Positions 1 through 11,516 of a stretch of 64,000 nucleotides of DNA are shown in pieces. Below the pieces are notes generated by a model that made no database searches, was not told where the DNA came from, and worked only from the letters and a program-made list of their open reading frames with translations. A program made the translations under genes and the position numbers. This DNA comes from Spiroplasma floricola 23-6 (GTDB taxonomy: Bacteria > Bacillota_I > Bacilli_A > Mycoplasmatales > Mycoplasmataceae). The stretch is taken from positions 806,001 to 870,000 of the forward strand of contig NZ_CP025057.1 of the NCBI RefSeq assembly GCF_002813555.1, given 5' to 3'. Numbering within the stretch: position 1 is the stretch's first letter; each line of letters begins with the position of its first letter.

Positions 1-133
1 ATTCTTTACTATTTATACTTATAAGATTTTTTTTAACATTATTTAAATCTATTTTTTCAGAGTTAGCAGCTCATATATCCAATTCTTTATTACTAATTAC
101 TATATTTTCATTATTTTTTAATGTTTTTTTCAT
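1..133 (-). CDS. Unrecognised protein, 5' end only (partial)
   Basis: Minus-strand ORF that starts at the ATG at 131-133 and runs off the left edge. The visible N-terminus reads MKKTLKNNENIVISNKELD and goes on as WAANSEKIDLNNVKKN with one TGA read as Trp. A strong purine-rich ribosome site (GGGGGGAG) sits 5-6 nt upstream of the ATG. There is no signal peptide or membrane segment in the visible 44 residues, so it looks cytoplasmic. I do not recognise the family. Confidence 0.6.
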
Positions 134-153
134 GATAACTCCCCCCACTTATG

Positions 154-545
154 TTAAAAACTAAAATAATTAACATAAGTTAATAATATACTATTTTTTT
201 TAATATTATCAATTAAATTAGTTGTTTTATACATCAAGTATTCTTTTGACATTCATATTTGATAATTTACATTTATTGTAACATTCTCCAAAATGAATAA
301 TTTAATTTCTTCTAAAATTTCATTTTCTCTTTCTGATTCAAAACTTGCAACATGAACCATAAAATTCTTTACTCTTTCAACTAATTCTGCTTTATCTATT
401 TTTAACAAATAGTTTTTTCAAGTATCTATTTGCACTATCTTTGCAATAATTATCATATTCAACAAATATCACTTCATAGCTTTTAAAGATTCTTCAAATT
501 CTTGTAAAAACTGCTTAAATTGAAATTCCCACAGTATAACCAAAA
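154..545 (-). pseudogene. Decayed coding remnant, frameshifted
   Basis: On the minus strand coding-like peptide continues through at least two frame changes: LWEFQFKQFLQEFEESLKAMK, then VIFVEYDNYCKDSANRYLKKLF in another frame, then IDKAELVERVKNFMVHVAS in a third stretch ending at TAA 154-156. No good start codon or ribosome site precedes it. The composition resembles a real helical protein rather than noise, but I cannot name the family. It ends inside the leader of the gene to its left. Confidence 0.4.
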
Positions 546-567
546 AAAGTAGAGTTAAATACCTCTA
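543..567 (-). terminator. Rho-independent terminator of lipoprotein A
   Basis: Minus strand: AGTAGAG, 8-nt loop, CTCTACT, then a run of seven T. It starts 15 nt after the stop of lipoprotein A. Confidence 0.8.
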
Positions 568-581
568 CTCACTTTAATTAT

Positions 582-2405
582 TTAAAAAATAACAAATTGA
601 GAGCCTCCAATATTATAGTTTCTATCGAATTTAATTTTAACCTTTACTACTCCAAATAAATTTAAAATCATATAATCATAAGTTTTTAAAGATTTACTTG
701 ATGAATATAAACTATCAACAAAAACAAAACCATCATTTAGAACTTCATTTTCTTGAAAAACAAATTTAATAGGTTTTTGTATTTCTTGATCAAACTCTTT
801 TGTCATATTAAAAGAAAAATAGATATTTTCTTCTTTAAAAGAGTTACTTGATAAATTAAACTTATTTAAGTGCTTTTCTTTATTTTTATAATAACTATTA
901 TTAAAGTTTAATAATGTATTGTTAACATCTCTTACACTTCTTATTTGAGTATTATTTGTAGGTTTTCAAATCTCATATTTATAAAATCATAAATCAAATA
1001 ATCATTTTCTTTGAGAATGACTTTCTTCTTCTTTTGGCATATAAAGTTCTTTGTAAACATTAAATAACTCTAAACAAAATTCACTAAGACTTTGATTATG
1101 TTCATCATTTATTCCATTAATTGAATAAGAAATAGCTAATTTAAAATCAGGTAATTCATGATTATAAAAAGACTCATCTTTTCCAATTTTTATACTAGGT
1201 CCAATAAATTCAACATATCCCATAGCTACTCCAAGATCATAGTTTTTTGTTTTTTGATATTCATAAATTTCACTTTGATTTAAAAAAGAGGTTAAAAAAC
1301 TATTTTGAGCAATTTTATAATTGCTTCTTATTTTGCTTCAATTAGCTCTATTAAATTGAGTATCTAGAAAAAATTTATTTAATTCTTCATTATTATTTAA
1401 AAGCATTTTTCTTGTCATTTCATATTCTTTTGTATTTGATAAGTCAAAACTTTTAATATCTTCATCGCTTTCATAAAAATTATTTACAATTAAATAGTTT
1501 TTATTTTCTTTTGCAAAGTTATTAGTTTTATAGATACTTTTTTTATTATAACTAATATCTATTGATGGAAATTGAGCTTTAAAATATTTATCATTAATTG
1601 TTTTTAGCAAAGAGTTATGAAAACTTTCATTTTCATTATAATATTTTTTTAATTGAGAATTTGAGTTTACATAAGCTTTAGAATCACTGCTATTGTTCTT
1701 TATATCACTTCATTTCAAATTTACATACTTTTGTGTTTCTTGTGAAATAAACATATCTTTGGCAATATTTTTATACATTACATCTCCAACTTCTTTAAAT
1801 GACTTACTATCTGTTGAAGTATATTTTAAAGTTCCTGATTTTTTAAACTTTTCTATATTATTCATTCCCATATATTGAGTTACAACTTTATAATCAACTA
1901 TTACATTTCCTATGTAACTTCCAGGAGCTATTTCTCCTGAATTAATTTGAAAATTATTGTTAAAAACCAACTCTACATGTTCAAAAACTGAACTAACTTC
2001 ATCAAGAATTATTTTATATTTAGTTACTTTTTTAAGAGCATCTATCTTTTCTCTTAATAATTTTGCATTAAAAAGCTTTTCAATATCATTTGTTAGCTGT
2101 TTTTTATTTTCAATTGTTAACTTATCTTTATTTTCAGGTTTAGAGAATTTTTGAATATTGTACTTATTTAAAAACTCATTGTCCTCTTCCATACTTTCAA
2201 CACCAATTAAGTTACCTAGAACTTCTTTTTCATAATGCTTTGTTCATATTTTCTCTACATCTTTTTGAAAATCTTGAACTATTTGAGTAATGTCTTTTTT
2301 TGATTGATTATTATTTTTTGTTTCTTTTGTACCACATGCAATTACACTAACAGATGATGATGAAACAACTCCAATTGTTGCCAATACACTTAATAATTTT
2401 TTCAT
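582..2405 (-). CDS. Surface lipoprotein A (subtype I)
   Basis: Predicted membrane-anchored surface lipoprotein of 607 aa. The start at 2405 follows a GGAGGAAAA ribosome site. The N-terminus (MKKLLSVLATIGVVSSS, lipobox VIAC, Cys24) is a lipoprotein signal peptide. A conserved N-terminal module follows (about residues 70-230, with ILDEVSSVFEHVELVF and GTLKYTSTDS), then a central part with FIGPSIKIG and LPDFKLAISYSINGIND, and a subtype I tail LNLFGVVKVKIKFDRNY. Subtype I members here are A, B, D and G. TGA codons read as Trp cut it into four open segments in one frame. The function of the family is unknown to me; it is probably an exposed antigen or adhesin. It is the only gene of the array whose poly-T tract has 17 T with the TTGAC-type -35 box. 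Confidence 0.88.
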
Positions 2406-2434
2406 TTTTCCTCCACTTTAAAGAACGATAAAAG

Positions 2435-2482
2435 CAATTCAAATTGATACATATGATTATAAAAAAAAAAAAAAAAAGTCAA
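2435..2482 (-). promoter_or_regulatory. Poly-T spacer promoter of lipoprotein A
   Basis: Minus strand TTGAC (2478-2482), T17 (2461-2477), TATAAT (2456-2461), 9 nt, palindrome CAATTTGAATTG (2435-2446). No hairpin overlaps the -35 box here, so the T-run is better explained as promoter spacer than as terminator tail. Confidence 0.75.
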
Positions 2483-2564
2483 ATTTAAGTGTATAAAAAC
2501 TAAATAGAATGTTCCCCCCATTTAGGCAACAATTTTTATACAATAATAGAAAAGGATAAAGTAT

Positions 2565-2894
2565 ATGGCAAAAAAAGGACAAAAGTTTAGAAAGTGAACT
2601 CAAGAAGAAAAAGAAAAAATTATTGAATTAAGTTTGAATGGTTATTCTCTAAAGGAAATAGCATTAAAATTTAACTCAACTACAGGATCAATTGGAACAA
2701 TAATAAACAAATACAAAAATACAGATATTGGTGATTCAAAAACTCGTTTACCTTATAAAATAGATTACAGTATATCTCAAAAGGCAAATGATCTGTTTGT
2801 AGGAATTCTATTTGATTACAATAAGGAATTAATTAAGGAGAATGATATTTTAAAAAAGCAATGAGCCTCCAAGGCCAAAACCAAAAAGAAATAG
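2565..2894 (+). CDS. IS3-family transposase OrfA, copy 1
   Basis: 109-aa helix-turn-helix DNA-binding subunit (MAKKGQKFRKWTQEEKEKI, then GYSLKEIALKFNSTTGSIG) followed by a probable leucine-zipper-like helix. One TGA is Trp. The ATG follows AAAGGATA. Near its end lies the slippery heptamer A-AAA-AAG (2852-2858). An AAGGAG stimulator is about 11 nt upstream of the heptamer, and a small GCCT/AGGC hairpin lies just downstream. Ribosomes shifting to -1 here make the OrfAB transposase. Confidence 0.88.
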
Positions 2895-3715
2895 TTCAAC
2901 AATTATTGATAAATACCAAGAGCAATAGAACAATGATTTGTAAAATTTTAAATATTAATAGAACATCAACATATAAAAAAAATAAAACTTTAATGAATTT
3001 CCTGGATGATACAAGAATTATGAATTTAGTTATTTCAGAAATTGAAAGGAATAATTTCCTTAGTGCTTATAGTGCTAAAAGATGAGCCCTATATTTTAAA
3101 TTAAATTATATTGACCCTTTCAGAATTAATCATAAAAAATTAGAACGTATATTTAAAAAATTTAATCATATTGCATATTACATTAAGAAACAATCTAAAC
3201 ATGAGATTAAAAGATATAACGAAACTATTAGAAAGAATTATTTAAAAGAAGCAAAAGAAATTGGTTTTGAAAATATTTGAACTAGTGATATAACTGAATT
3301 TTCAGTTAAAACAAAAAAAGGTTATATTTGCACAGTTCAAGATAATTTAACTGGAGAAATAATAGGAAAATCTAAAAGAATTGATAATCAAAAAACAGAT
3401 TTTGTTCTTGAAGCTGTAGAAATGGCATATAAAAATAAAAAATATTTAGGTTCAATATTATTACATTCAGATAATGGAAATCAATATACCTCTCTGGATT
3501 ACATAAGTTTATGTAATGATTTACAAATTATTAGAAGCTATTCAAAACCAGGAACACCTCATCATAATGGTAAACATGAAAGTTTTCATGGTCGTTTAAA
3601 AGATGAAACTATAAGAACATGTCATATTGAAAACATTAATCAATGTATGGAAATAGCATGAGCATGATTGGACTTTTATAATAATGATAGAATTAGAATG
3701 AATAAAAAATGATAA
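2861..3715 (+). CDS. IS3-family transposase OrfB (DDE integrase), copy 1
   Basis: 284-aa rve-type catalytic subunit in the -1 frame relative to orfA. The DDE residues can be seen as the D of TSDITEF, the D of LLHSDNGNQYTS, and the E of HHNGKHESFHGRLKDE. It ends NDRIRMNKKW at TAA 3713-3715, somewhat shorter than many OrfB tails, which usually run on to an R.H..L..ltP segment. An ATG exists at 2861, but family practice is expression by frameshift fusion with OrfA. Confidence 0.88.
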
Positions 3716-3767
3716 AAAAAAAAAAAAAAACGTTCCCAATTTGGGGGGAACGTTGATAGAGTCAAAA

Positions 3768-3790
3768 AAATAGGCCAAAAAAGCCTATTT
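3768..3790 (-). terminator. Terminator of lipoprotein B
   Basis: Minus strand AATAGGC, TTTTTTG loop, GCCTATT, then T-run. It lies between the B stop codon and IS copy 1. Confidence 0.75.
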
Positions 3791-3898
3791 ATAACTTTAA
3801 TTTCTTAAAATTTACTTTAACTACTCTTTATTAAATTCTTTTAGTTTCTAATAAACAAAATAAAATTAATTAAATATATTTCTAAAGAAATAAGTTAA

Positions 3899-5725
3899 TT
3901 AAAATAATCAGAAAAAATCATCATTTGCTGAATAATTCTTATCAAATTTCACTTTTAGTTTCAATATTCCAAACAAGTTTAATGTCATAGAATTTAAATT
4001 GTCAAATACTTTGATATTTACAGTATCAGTTAATCTAATAAAACTCCAGTTTAAGCCAGTATTATTAATTGATATTTTAGGATTAATTATATTCTCATTA
4101 TAAAAGTTAATTGAGAAATATATATCCTTTTCTTTAAATGTGTTTTCATTTATATTAATTAGATTCAAGTTTGACTTTTTATTTTTAAAATAAAATTGAC
4201 TAAAATCAACTAATCTTTGATTAATTTTAGTTCCAGTTAAAGAAAATTCATCTTTTTTGTTAACAATAGTTCAAACACGTTTTTGAATATAATTTGGATT
4301 AAAATTCATATTAAAATAAAAATAATCAGGTCTTTTTTTAATTGGATCATATATATTTTTATAAACATTAAATAATTTTAAAGAAAAATCAGCAAGAGTT
4401 TTATAATTTTCATCATTTATACCATTCATTGAATAAGAAATTGCCAATTTAAAATCAGGCAATTGATGAGCGTAACTTTCTTCACCTGTCCCTATTTTTA
4501 TACTTGGTCCCACAAATTCAACATTTCCTATTGCTATTGCAAGTTTATAACTGTTAGTTTTTTGATACTCAGATATTTCACTTTTAGTTAAGAAACTATC
4601 TAAAAAACTATCTTGTATATTTTTATAACTATTTCGAACTTTAGATCATTTCAAAGCAGTAAATTGATCATTTAATAAAAAGTTATTTAACTCATTTTCA
4701 TCTGCTAAAAATATTTTATCTACTTTATTTTTTTCTTCTAACTTAGATAAATCGAAAGTTACAATATCATCATCACTTTTATATAAATTGTTAATAATTA
4801 AGTAATTTTTATTTGATTGAGCAAAATCCTCTGTTTTATAAATACTTTTTTTATCATATTTTATTTTCATTGTTGGAAACTGTTTTTTAAAATACTTATT
4901 ATTAATAGTTTCTAATAAAGCCTCATGAAAATCATTCTTTTCATTATAGTATTTTTTTAATTGAGAATTTGAAGTAGCATATGCATCTGAATCATCTTTA
5001 TATCCCTTAATATCACTTCATTTTAAATTCACATATTTTTGTGTTTCTTCGGAAATAAACATATCTTTGGCAATATTTTTATTCATTTCATCTCCAACTT
5101 TTTTAAAAGACTCACTTTCAGTTGAAGTATATTTTAATGTTCCAGATTGTTTAAATTTTTCAATATCACTAACTCCTTTATATTGAGTTACAATTTTATA
5201 GTCAACTATCACATTTCCTATATAGGTACCTGAAACTATCTCTCCTGAATTAATTTGAAAATTATCATTAAAAACTAATTCAACATGTTCAAAAACTGAT
5301 TCAACTTCATCAAGAATTATTTTATATTTATTTATTTTTTTAAAATCATTTAATTTTTCTTCTAATAATTTTACTTTAAATAATTTCTCTACATCATTTG
5401 TTAGTTGTTGCTTATTTTGACTTGTTAATTTATCTTTTCACTCTGGTTTAGAGAACTTTTGAATATTAAACTTATTTAAAAATTCATTTTGCACTTCCAT
5501 ACTTTCAACACCAATCAAATTGCTAACAACTTGTTTTTCATAATGTTCTGTTCATATTTTTATTACATCTTGTTCAAAATCTTGAACAATTTGAGTAATA
5601 TCTTTTTTAGGTTCTTCTGGTTTATTTTCTGGTTTATTTTCTGGTTTTGTACCACATGCAACTGCACTAGTAGCAGATGATGAAACAACTCCAATTGTTG
5701 CCAATACACTTAATAATTTTTTCAT
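3899..5725 (-). CDS. Surface lipoprotein B (subtype I)
   Basis: 608-aa paralogue of lipoprotein A with the same order of blocks. Signal peptide MKKLLSVLATIGVVSSS and lipobox AVAC; then ILDEVESVFEHVELVF, GTLKYTSTESESFKKVG, VGPSIKIGTGEESYAHQLPDFKLAIS and the tail MTLNLFGILKLKVKFDKNY. The linker after the Cys has a short KPENKPE repeat. The last Trp (TGA at 3908) is followed by Leu-Phe and the true TAA at 3899-3901. The start at 5725 follows GGAGGAAA. It lies between IS copies 1 and 2 together with lipoprotein C. Confidence 0.87.
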
Positions 5726-5765
5726 TTTCCTCCTTTTTTAAAGAGCTATTAAAATACAAATAAAA

Positions 5766-5812
5766 CAATTCAAATTGATATAGATAATTATAAAAAAAAA
5801 AAAAAAAGTCAA
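5766..5812 (-). promoter_or_regulatory. Poly-T spacer promoter of lipoprotein B
   Basis: Minus strand TTGAC (5808-5812), T16 (5792-5807), TATAAT (5787-5792), 9 nt, palindrome at 5766-5777. The TTGAC is also the descending arm of the terminator hairpin at 5805-5825. Confidence 0.72.
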
Positions 5813-5825
5813 GTTTATTGACTTT
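5792..5825 (-). terminator. Terminator of lipoprotein C overlapping the promoter of B
   Basis: Minus strand AAAGTCAA, TAAAC loop, TTGACTTT, continuing into T16. This is the only hairpin after the stop of lipoprotein C (5887). Confidence 0.65.
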
Positions 5826-5886
5826 TCTTCAAAAAAGTTGACCTAAATGTCTACTCATTCCATCTCACTTTATTAAATATTTTTTA

Positions 5887-7764
5887 TTAGTATTTAAACT
5901 TAACAAATGCTTTTGAATCTTGATTTTCAGATAATTTAAATAATTTTTCGTATTTAAAATTAACTGCTAAATAACCCAATTTAAATGTAATTGAATCAGG
6001 ATTTTTATCTTTTGCTCCACCCTTTGCTGATGTAAATACAAATATATCATCATTTAATGAAGCTGTTATTTTATTATTTCTATTTCCTCAAACTCTACTT
6101 GAGGCATAATCAAATAAATTATTAGAGTCATTAATATTGATAAAAAATGATTCATAAACTGGTTTATCAGATAAAGTTGAAGTTTTTATATTCTTTAAAA
6201 GAATACTATGTATTTGTGAAGTATTTGCATATATAATCGTTCAAAATACTGTTGCTAAATAACCTTCTCCCAAATCACCTGGATTATTTTTGTAATATTT
6301 TTTCATATTAGAAATTAAGTTTTTATCTCCAATATTCATTAAATAATCTTCATTAGAATTAAATTCAGGATATTTAAAATTTGAATCAATTCCATAAAAA
6401 TTATGAAACTCTTTTATTATTTCTTTAGATGTAAACTCGCTTAAATAATCAATCATTTGTGAATCATTATTTGAAGCATTGTAAGTTATTGATAAATTAA
6501 AATCAGGTAACTCATGATTATATTTATTTTCTCCAGTTCCAATAATAATATTTACTCCTTTAATTTTGACATTTCCAATTGAACTTGCATTATTAAACTC
6601 ATTTGTTTTTTGAACTGTAGTAATTTGATCTTGAGACATTTTTATATCTTTAAGATAATTATTTTTTAAATCTAATAACTCCTTATTTCACTTTTGAATA
6701 TTTGTTTTTGTAAAATATAATTCTTTTAAAGAATCTATATTTATTTTACTATTTGGATCATTTCTAAAAATAGCTTTAAATATTTTTTCAGAACTAGCTT
6801 CTGAACTTATATAATTTTCAAATGAGTTAGAACTTTTATTTTCAAAAACATTAAGTAAATTGGTTTTAAACTTTGAATCTAAGTAAATATTGCTATTGCT
6901 AAACTCTAAATTTAGATTTTGAAAACTTGTAAAGTACTTTTGCTTAATAAAATCAATTAAATTTTTTTTATACTCATCATTTGAATTTATATATTTTTTT
7001 ATTTCATCAGAAAAATCCCCAAAACCTTCATAAGTTTGTTTATTTCCTTTTATGTTGTTTCATTCAAAATTAGAATATTTTCTCATTTCATTTGAAACTA
7101 AAAAATCTTTTTCAGTATTTTTTACTAAATTATCTCCTACTAGTTTAAATGTTGCATCATCTGTTGAAGTATATTTTAATATATCTTTTATTTCAAATTT
7201 TTCTATAGAGTTTTTTCCCTTATATTTAATATTTACTTTATACTCATTTATAAAATTTCCAATATAAACTCCTTGAGATAATTCTCCTGATTTTATTTTA
7301 AGATTATCATTATAGATAATTTCTACTCCATCAAAAATAAAATCAATATCATCTAAAATAACTTTATATTTATTCACCTTTTTTAATTCATTTAATTTTT
7401 GTGCAAGCAAAGTAGAATTTAAAATTAAGTTCTCATCATATTCAATATCTTTTTTATCTTTTAAAGTTAACTCTTTTTCTTTATTTGAAAAAGCTGTTAT
7501 TTTATCTTTTTTAATAAATAAATGTTTTTTTTCACTTTCTTGTATTCCAATCAAATTTTGCATAACCTCATTTTTAATATGATCTATATAAATATTTGTT
7601 GCTTCATCTTTAAAGTCTTTTATAATTTTATTTAAATCTTCTTTTGGTTGCTCAGGTTTATTTTCAGGGTTTTTATTTTCTGATTTTGTACCACATGCAA
7701 CCACTGTCACAGTTGCTGATGAAGTAATACCAAATACTGCCAACATACTTAATAACTTTTTCAT
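5887..7764 (-). CDS. Surface lipoprotein C (subtype II)
   Basis: 625-aa lipoprotein. Signal peptide MKKLLSMLAVFGITSSATV, lipobox VVAC. It shares the N-terminal module with subtype I (KVILDDIDFIFDGVEIIY, IKDILKYTSTDD) but has a different central and C-terminal half: IIIGTGENKYNHELPDFNLS, LSEFTSK, FYGIDSNFKYPEFNS, and a tail GYLAVNFKYEKLFKL before KAFVKFKY. Subtype II members are C, E, F and H. The first 230 residues are nearly identical to those of E while the C-terminal half has diverged, which suggests mosaic evolution. Function unknown. Confidence 0.87.
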
Positions 7765-7803
7765 TTTTCCTCCTTTTTAAAGAACTATTAAAATACAAAT
7801 AAA

Positions 7804-7850
7804 CAATTCAAATTGATATCAATAATTATAAAAAAAAAAAAAAAAGTCAA
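7804..7850 (-). promoter_or_regulatory. Poly-T spacer promoter of lipoprotein C
   Basis: Minus strand TTGAC (7846-7850), T16 (7830-7845), TATAAT (7825-7830), 9 nt, palindrome 7804-7815. Hairpin AAAGTCAA/TTGACTTT at 7843-7863 overlaps it. IS copy 2 begins 10 nt beyond the hairpin. Confidence 0.72.
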
Positions 7851-7931
7851 GTTTATTGACTTTATTCTACTCAGAATGTTCCCCCCATTTAGGCAACAAT
7901 TTTTATACAATAATAGAAAAGGATAAAGTAT

Positions 7932-8261
7932 ATGGCAAAAAAAGGACAAAAGTTTAGAAAGTGAACTCAAGAAGAAAAAGAAAAAATTATTGAATTAAGT
8001 TTGAATGGTTATTCTCTAAAGGAAATAGCATTAAAATTTAACTCAACTACAGGATCAATTGGAACAATAATAAACAAATACAAAAATACAGATATTGGTG
8101 ATTCAAAAACTCGTTTACCTTATAAAATAGATTACAGTATATCTCAAAAGGCAAATGATCTGTTTGTAGGAATTCTATTTGATTACAATAAGGAATTAAT
8201 TAAGGAGAATGATATTTTAAAAAAGCAATGAGCCTCCAAGGCCAAAACCAAAAAGAAATAG
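7932..8261 (+). CDS. IS3-family transposase OrfA, copy 2
   Basis: Same 109-aa helix-turn-helix subunit as in copy 1, with the A-AAA-AAG slippery site near its 3' end (8219-8225). Confidence 0.87.
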
Positions 8262-9082
8262 TTCAACAATTATTGATAAATACCAAGAGCAATAGAACAA
8301 TGATTTGTAAAATTTTAAATATTAATAGAACATCAACATATAAAAAAAATAAAACTTTAATGAATTTCCTGGATGATACAAGAATTATGAATTTAGTTAT
8401 TTCAGAAATTGAAAGGAATAATTTCCTTAGTGCTTATAGTGCTAAAAGATGAGCCCTATATTTTAAATTAAATTATATTGACCCTTTCAGAATTAATCAT
8501 AAAAAATTAGAACGTATATTTAAAAAATTTAATCATATTGCATATTACATTAAGAAACAATCTAAACATGAGATTAAAAGATATAACGAAACTATTAGAA
8601 AGAATTATTTAAAAGAAGCAAAAGAAATTGGTTTTGAAAATATTTGAACTAGTGATATAACTGAATTTTCAGTTAAAACAAAAAAAGGTTATATTTGCAC
8701 AGTTCAAGATAATTTAACTGGAGAAATAATAGGAAAATCTAAAAGAATTGATAATCAAAAAACAGATTTTGTTCTTGAAGCTGTAGAAATGGCATATAAA
8801 AATAAAAAATATTTAGGTTCAATATTATTACATTCAGATAATGGAAATCAATATACCTCTCTGGATTACATAAGTTTATGTAATGATTTACAAATTATTA
8901 GAAGCTATTCAAAACCAGGAACACCTCATCATAATGGTAAACATGAAAGTTTTCATGGTCGTTTAAAAGATGAAACTATAAGAACATGTCATATTGAAAA
9001 CATTAATCAATGTATGGAAATAGCATGAGCATGATTGGACTTTTATAATAATGATAGAATTAGAATGAATAAAAAATGATAA
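8228..9082 (+). CDS. IS3-family transposase OrfB, copy 2
   Basis: Same 284-aa DDE subunit as copy 1, all three catalytic acids present, frame -1 to orfA. Confidence 0.87.
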
Positions 9083-9125
9083 AAAAAAAAAAAAAAACGT
9101 TCCCAATTTGGGGGGAACGTTGTCA

Positions 9126-9515
9126 CCTCAAGAAATTATTGCTTAATATATTTCTTATAGAATATCTGCAAGATTTGTAATTGCTACTTTAAATAGAGCA
9201 ATTAATATTATTTAAAAAATAAAAAATCTGAGTTGAATAACTATTTAACTCAGATTATGGATTTCAATAGACAAGTTAAACTTGAAAAACTGTTTGTAAC
9301 CCGAACTATTTAATTATATCAATGGAAATGAGAAACAAGCATGCGTAAATAAAATGATTATTGAAAGTTGTCACTTTTTACTTATAAAGGAACAATTCAT
9401 AATAACAAATATAAATCACTTAAACATTATATAACTAATGATATGACTCAAGAAAATTTTAAAATAGTTTTTTTAATAGAGAATAAGAAAATAAAGATGT
9501 CTTTTATCGAACAAT
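9126..9515 (+). pseudogene. Decayed IS3-type transposase remnant 1
   Basis: No open frame, but it aligns by eye with the remnants at 11521 and 21578. The stretch ending in a peptide like YKGTIHNNKYKSLKHYITNDM resembles the C-terminal end of IS3 OrfB. A perfect 10-bp hairpin, AATCTGAGTT/AACTCAGATT (9225-9256), sits where the OrfA-OrfB junction would be. The left part is cut off by IS copy 2. Confidence 0.5.
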
Positions 9516-9525
9516 AACTAGATAA

Positions 9526-9551
9526 ATAAAAAATAGGCTAAAAAGCCTATT
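9526..9551 (-). terminator. Terminator of lipoprotein D
   Basis: Minus strand AATAGGC, TTTTT loop, GCCTATT and T-run, 39 nt after the D stop. Confidence 0.75.
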
Positions 9552-9589
9552 CACTTCATTTAACATAAAAATATAAAATACTAATAATT

Positions 9590-11428
9590 TTAAAATAATA
9601 TAAAACGTCCTTTAGAGTAAGTTACATTTTTATCAAAATATACTTTTATTTTAATAAGTCCAAATAAATTTATTTCAATATATTCTAATTCTTTAAAAAT
9701 TTTATCCCCCGTATTACTAGTTCACTTTGATAAAATTAAATAAGCATTATTATCATCTCTACTTAGAAACGCTAAACCTCTTTGTTGTTCATAAGATAAA
9801 TTTTCATTTGTTGCTTTTATTGTAAAAATGATATCTTTATTTTTAAATATATTCTCAAAACCTTTTGTTTTGCTTAATAATTCTTTCATTCTTGTATAAT
9901 AAACACTGTCAAATTTTTTTAAATATTCATTAATATCTGAGTTAGTTTTAGGTTGAAAAGTAGCAAATTGTTCCTTTGAAAATAGATAATTATCAAAATA
10001 TAAACCAAAAACATAACTATAACCATATCTCTCTTCTTTTTCAGCAACATTTGCATTAGGTTTATAAACTTGTTTGTATATATCAAATAATCTCATTCCA
10101 AATTCACTAAAAGGTTGTTGAATTTGTTCATTGTTACCATTAATAGAGTAAGTAACTATTAATTTAAAATCAGGCATTTGATGATTATAAAAAGAATCTT
10201 CTTTTCCAATCTTAATGCTTGGTCCAATAAACTCTATGTAACCTATAGCTATTGCTAATTTGTAACTATCACTTTTTTGATACTCAGATATTTCATTTTT
10301 ATTTAAAAATTTTGTTAAAAATTCATTTTGAGTTTTTAAATATGCATCTCTTATTTTAGAGATATTTCTATTTGAATAATATTTATCTAATAAAAAAAAC
10401 TTTATACTTTCTTCATCACCTTGAAGAATTTTGGAGATCTCTTTTTTATCTTTTTCAATTGTTAAATTGAAACTTTCTTCACTCTCTTTATTTTCAGCAA
10501 TATTATTTATAATTAAATAATCTTTGTTTTCTTTTACAAAGTCAGAAGTCTTATAAATATTTTTTTTATCATATCTAATTTCTAATGAAGGAAATTTTGA
10601 ATTAAAATATTTTTTAATTGTATTTAATAAAAGTTGATGAAAATCTTTATTACCATCAAAATATAATTTTAAATCAGTATTTGAGTCTATATATCCATCA
10701 AGATCATTGGAACTTTTTTGTTTAACATTATTTCATTTTAAGATAACAGAATCTTTAGTTTCTTGTGAAGTAAACATATCTTTTGCAATATTTTTATACA
10801 TTACTTCTCCAACTTCTTTAAAAGTATCATTATCTGTTGATGTATATTTCAATGTTCCTGACTGTATAAATTTTTCTATATTATTAAGTCCTTTATATTT
10901 AGTAATAATTTTATAATCAATAATTACATTTCCTATATAAACTCCTGGAATAATTTCACCAGAATTAATTTGAAAATTATCATTAAAAATTAACTCAACA
11001 TGTTCAAAAACTGAATCAATTTCATCAAGAATTACTTTATATTTACTTACTTTTTTAAGATCACTTAGTTTTTCTTCTAACAACTTTGATTTAAACAGTT
11101 TTTCAACATCATTTGTCAACTGTTGTTTATTTTGACTTGTTAATTTATCTTTATTTTCTGGTTTTGAAAATTTTTGAATATTATATTTGTTCAAAAATTC
11201 ATTTTTTTCTTCCATACTTTCAAGAGCAATTAAATTATTTCTAACTTCTTTTTCATAATGTTGTGATCAAATTTTTGTAACATCTTGTTCAAAATCTTGA
11301 ACTATTTGAGTAATATCTTTTTTTGAGTTTTCAGAATTATTTTTTGATTTTATACTACATGCAGCTACGCCAATAGTTGATGAAGAAATAAAACAAAATG
11401 CTGTTAAGAAACTTAATAATCTTTTCAT
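9590..11428 (-). CDS. Surface lipoprotein D (subtype I)
   Basis: 612 aa. The signal peptide differs from its neighbours (MKRLLSFLTAFCFISSSTIG, lipobox VAAC followed by SIKSK instead of GTK). The shared module is present (ILDEIDSVFEHVELIF, GTLKYTSTDNDTFKEVG), then GPSIKIGKEDSFYNHQMPDFKL, an insertion rich in Tyr/Phe around NVAEKEERYGYSYVFGLYFDN, and the subtype I tail INLFGLIKIKVYFDKN. The true stop is TAA 9590-9592. Its promoter uses TTGCA instead of TTGAC and is fused upstream to an IS remnant, a pairing shared only with H. Confidence 0.86.
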
Positions 11429-11467
11429 GTTTTTCCTCCTTTTTTAAAGAGTTTAAAAACAAATAAG

Positions 11468-11516
11468 TAATTCAAATTGGTATTTTTAATTATATAAAAA
11501 AAAAAAAAAAATGCAA
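11468..11516 (-). promoter_or_regulatory. Poly-T spacer promoter of lipoprotein D
   Basis: Minus strand TTGCA (11512-11516), T16 (11496-11511), one extra A, TATAAT (11489-11494), 9 nt, palindrome with one mismatch (11468-11479). No overlapping hairpin. Confidence 0.72.

Larger units (their letters stand above)
2507..3755 (+). mobile_element. IS3-family insertion sequence, copy 1
   Basis: 1249-bp element with imperfect terminal inverted repeats (GAATGTTCCCCCCA at the left, CAACGTTCCCCCCA read inward at the right). A 3-bp target duplication, ATA, lies at 2504-2506 and 3756-3758. It holds orfA and orfB with a -1 frameshift signal and a 17-A run before the right repeat. It sits 25 nt upstream of the -35 box of lipoprotein A, opposite in orientation. 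Copies 2 and 3 are at 7874 and 18320. Confidence 0.93.
7874..9122 (+). mobile_element. IS3-family insertion sequence, copy 2
   Basis: 1249 bp; I saw no difference from copy 1. Target duplication TCA at 7871-7873 and 9123-9125. It lies just upstream of the lipoprotein C promoter, in opposite orientation. Its right end abuts a decayed older IS3-type remnant. Confidence 0.93.
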
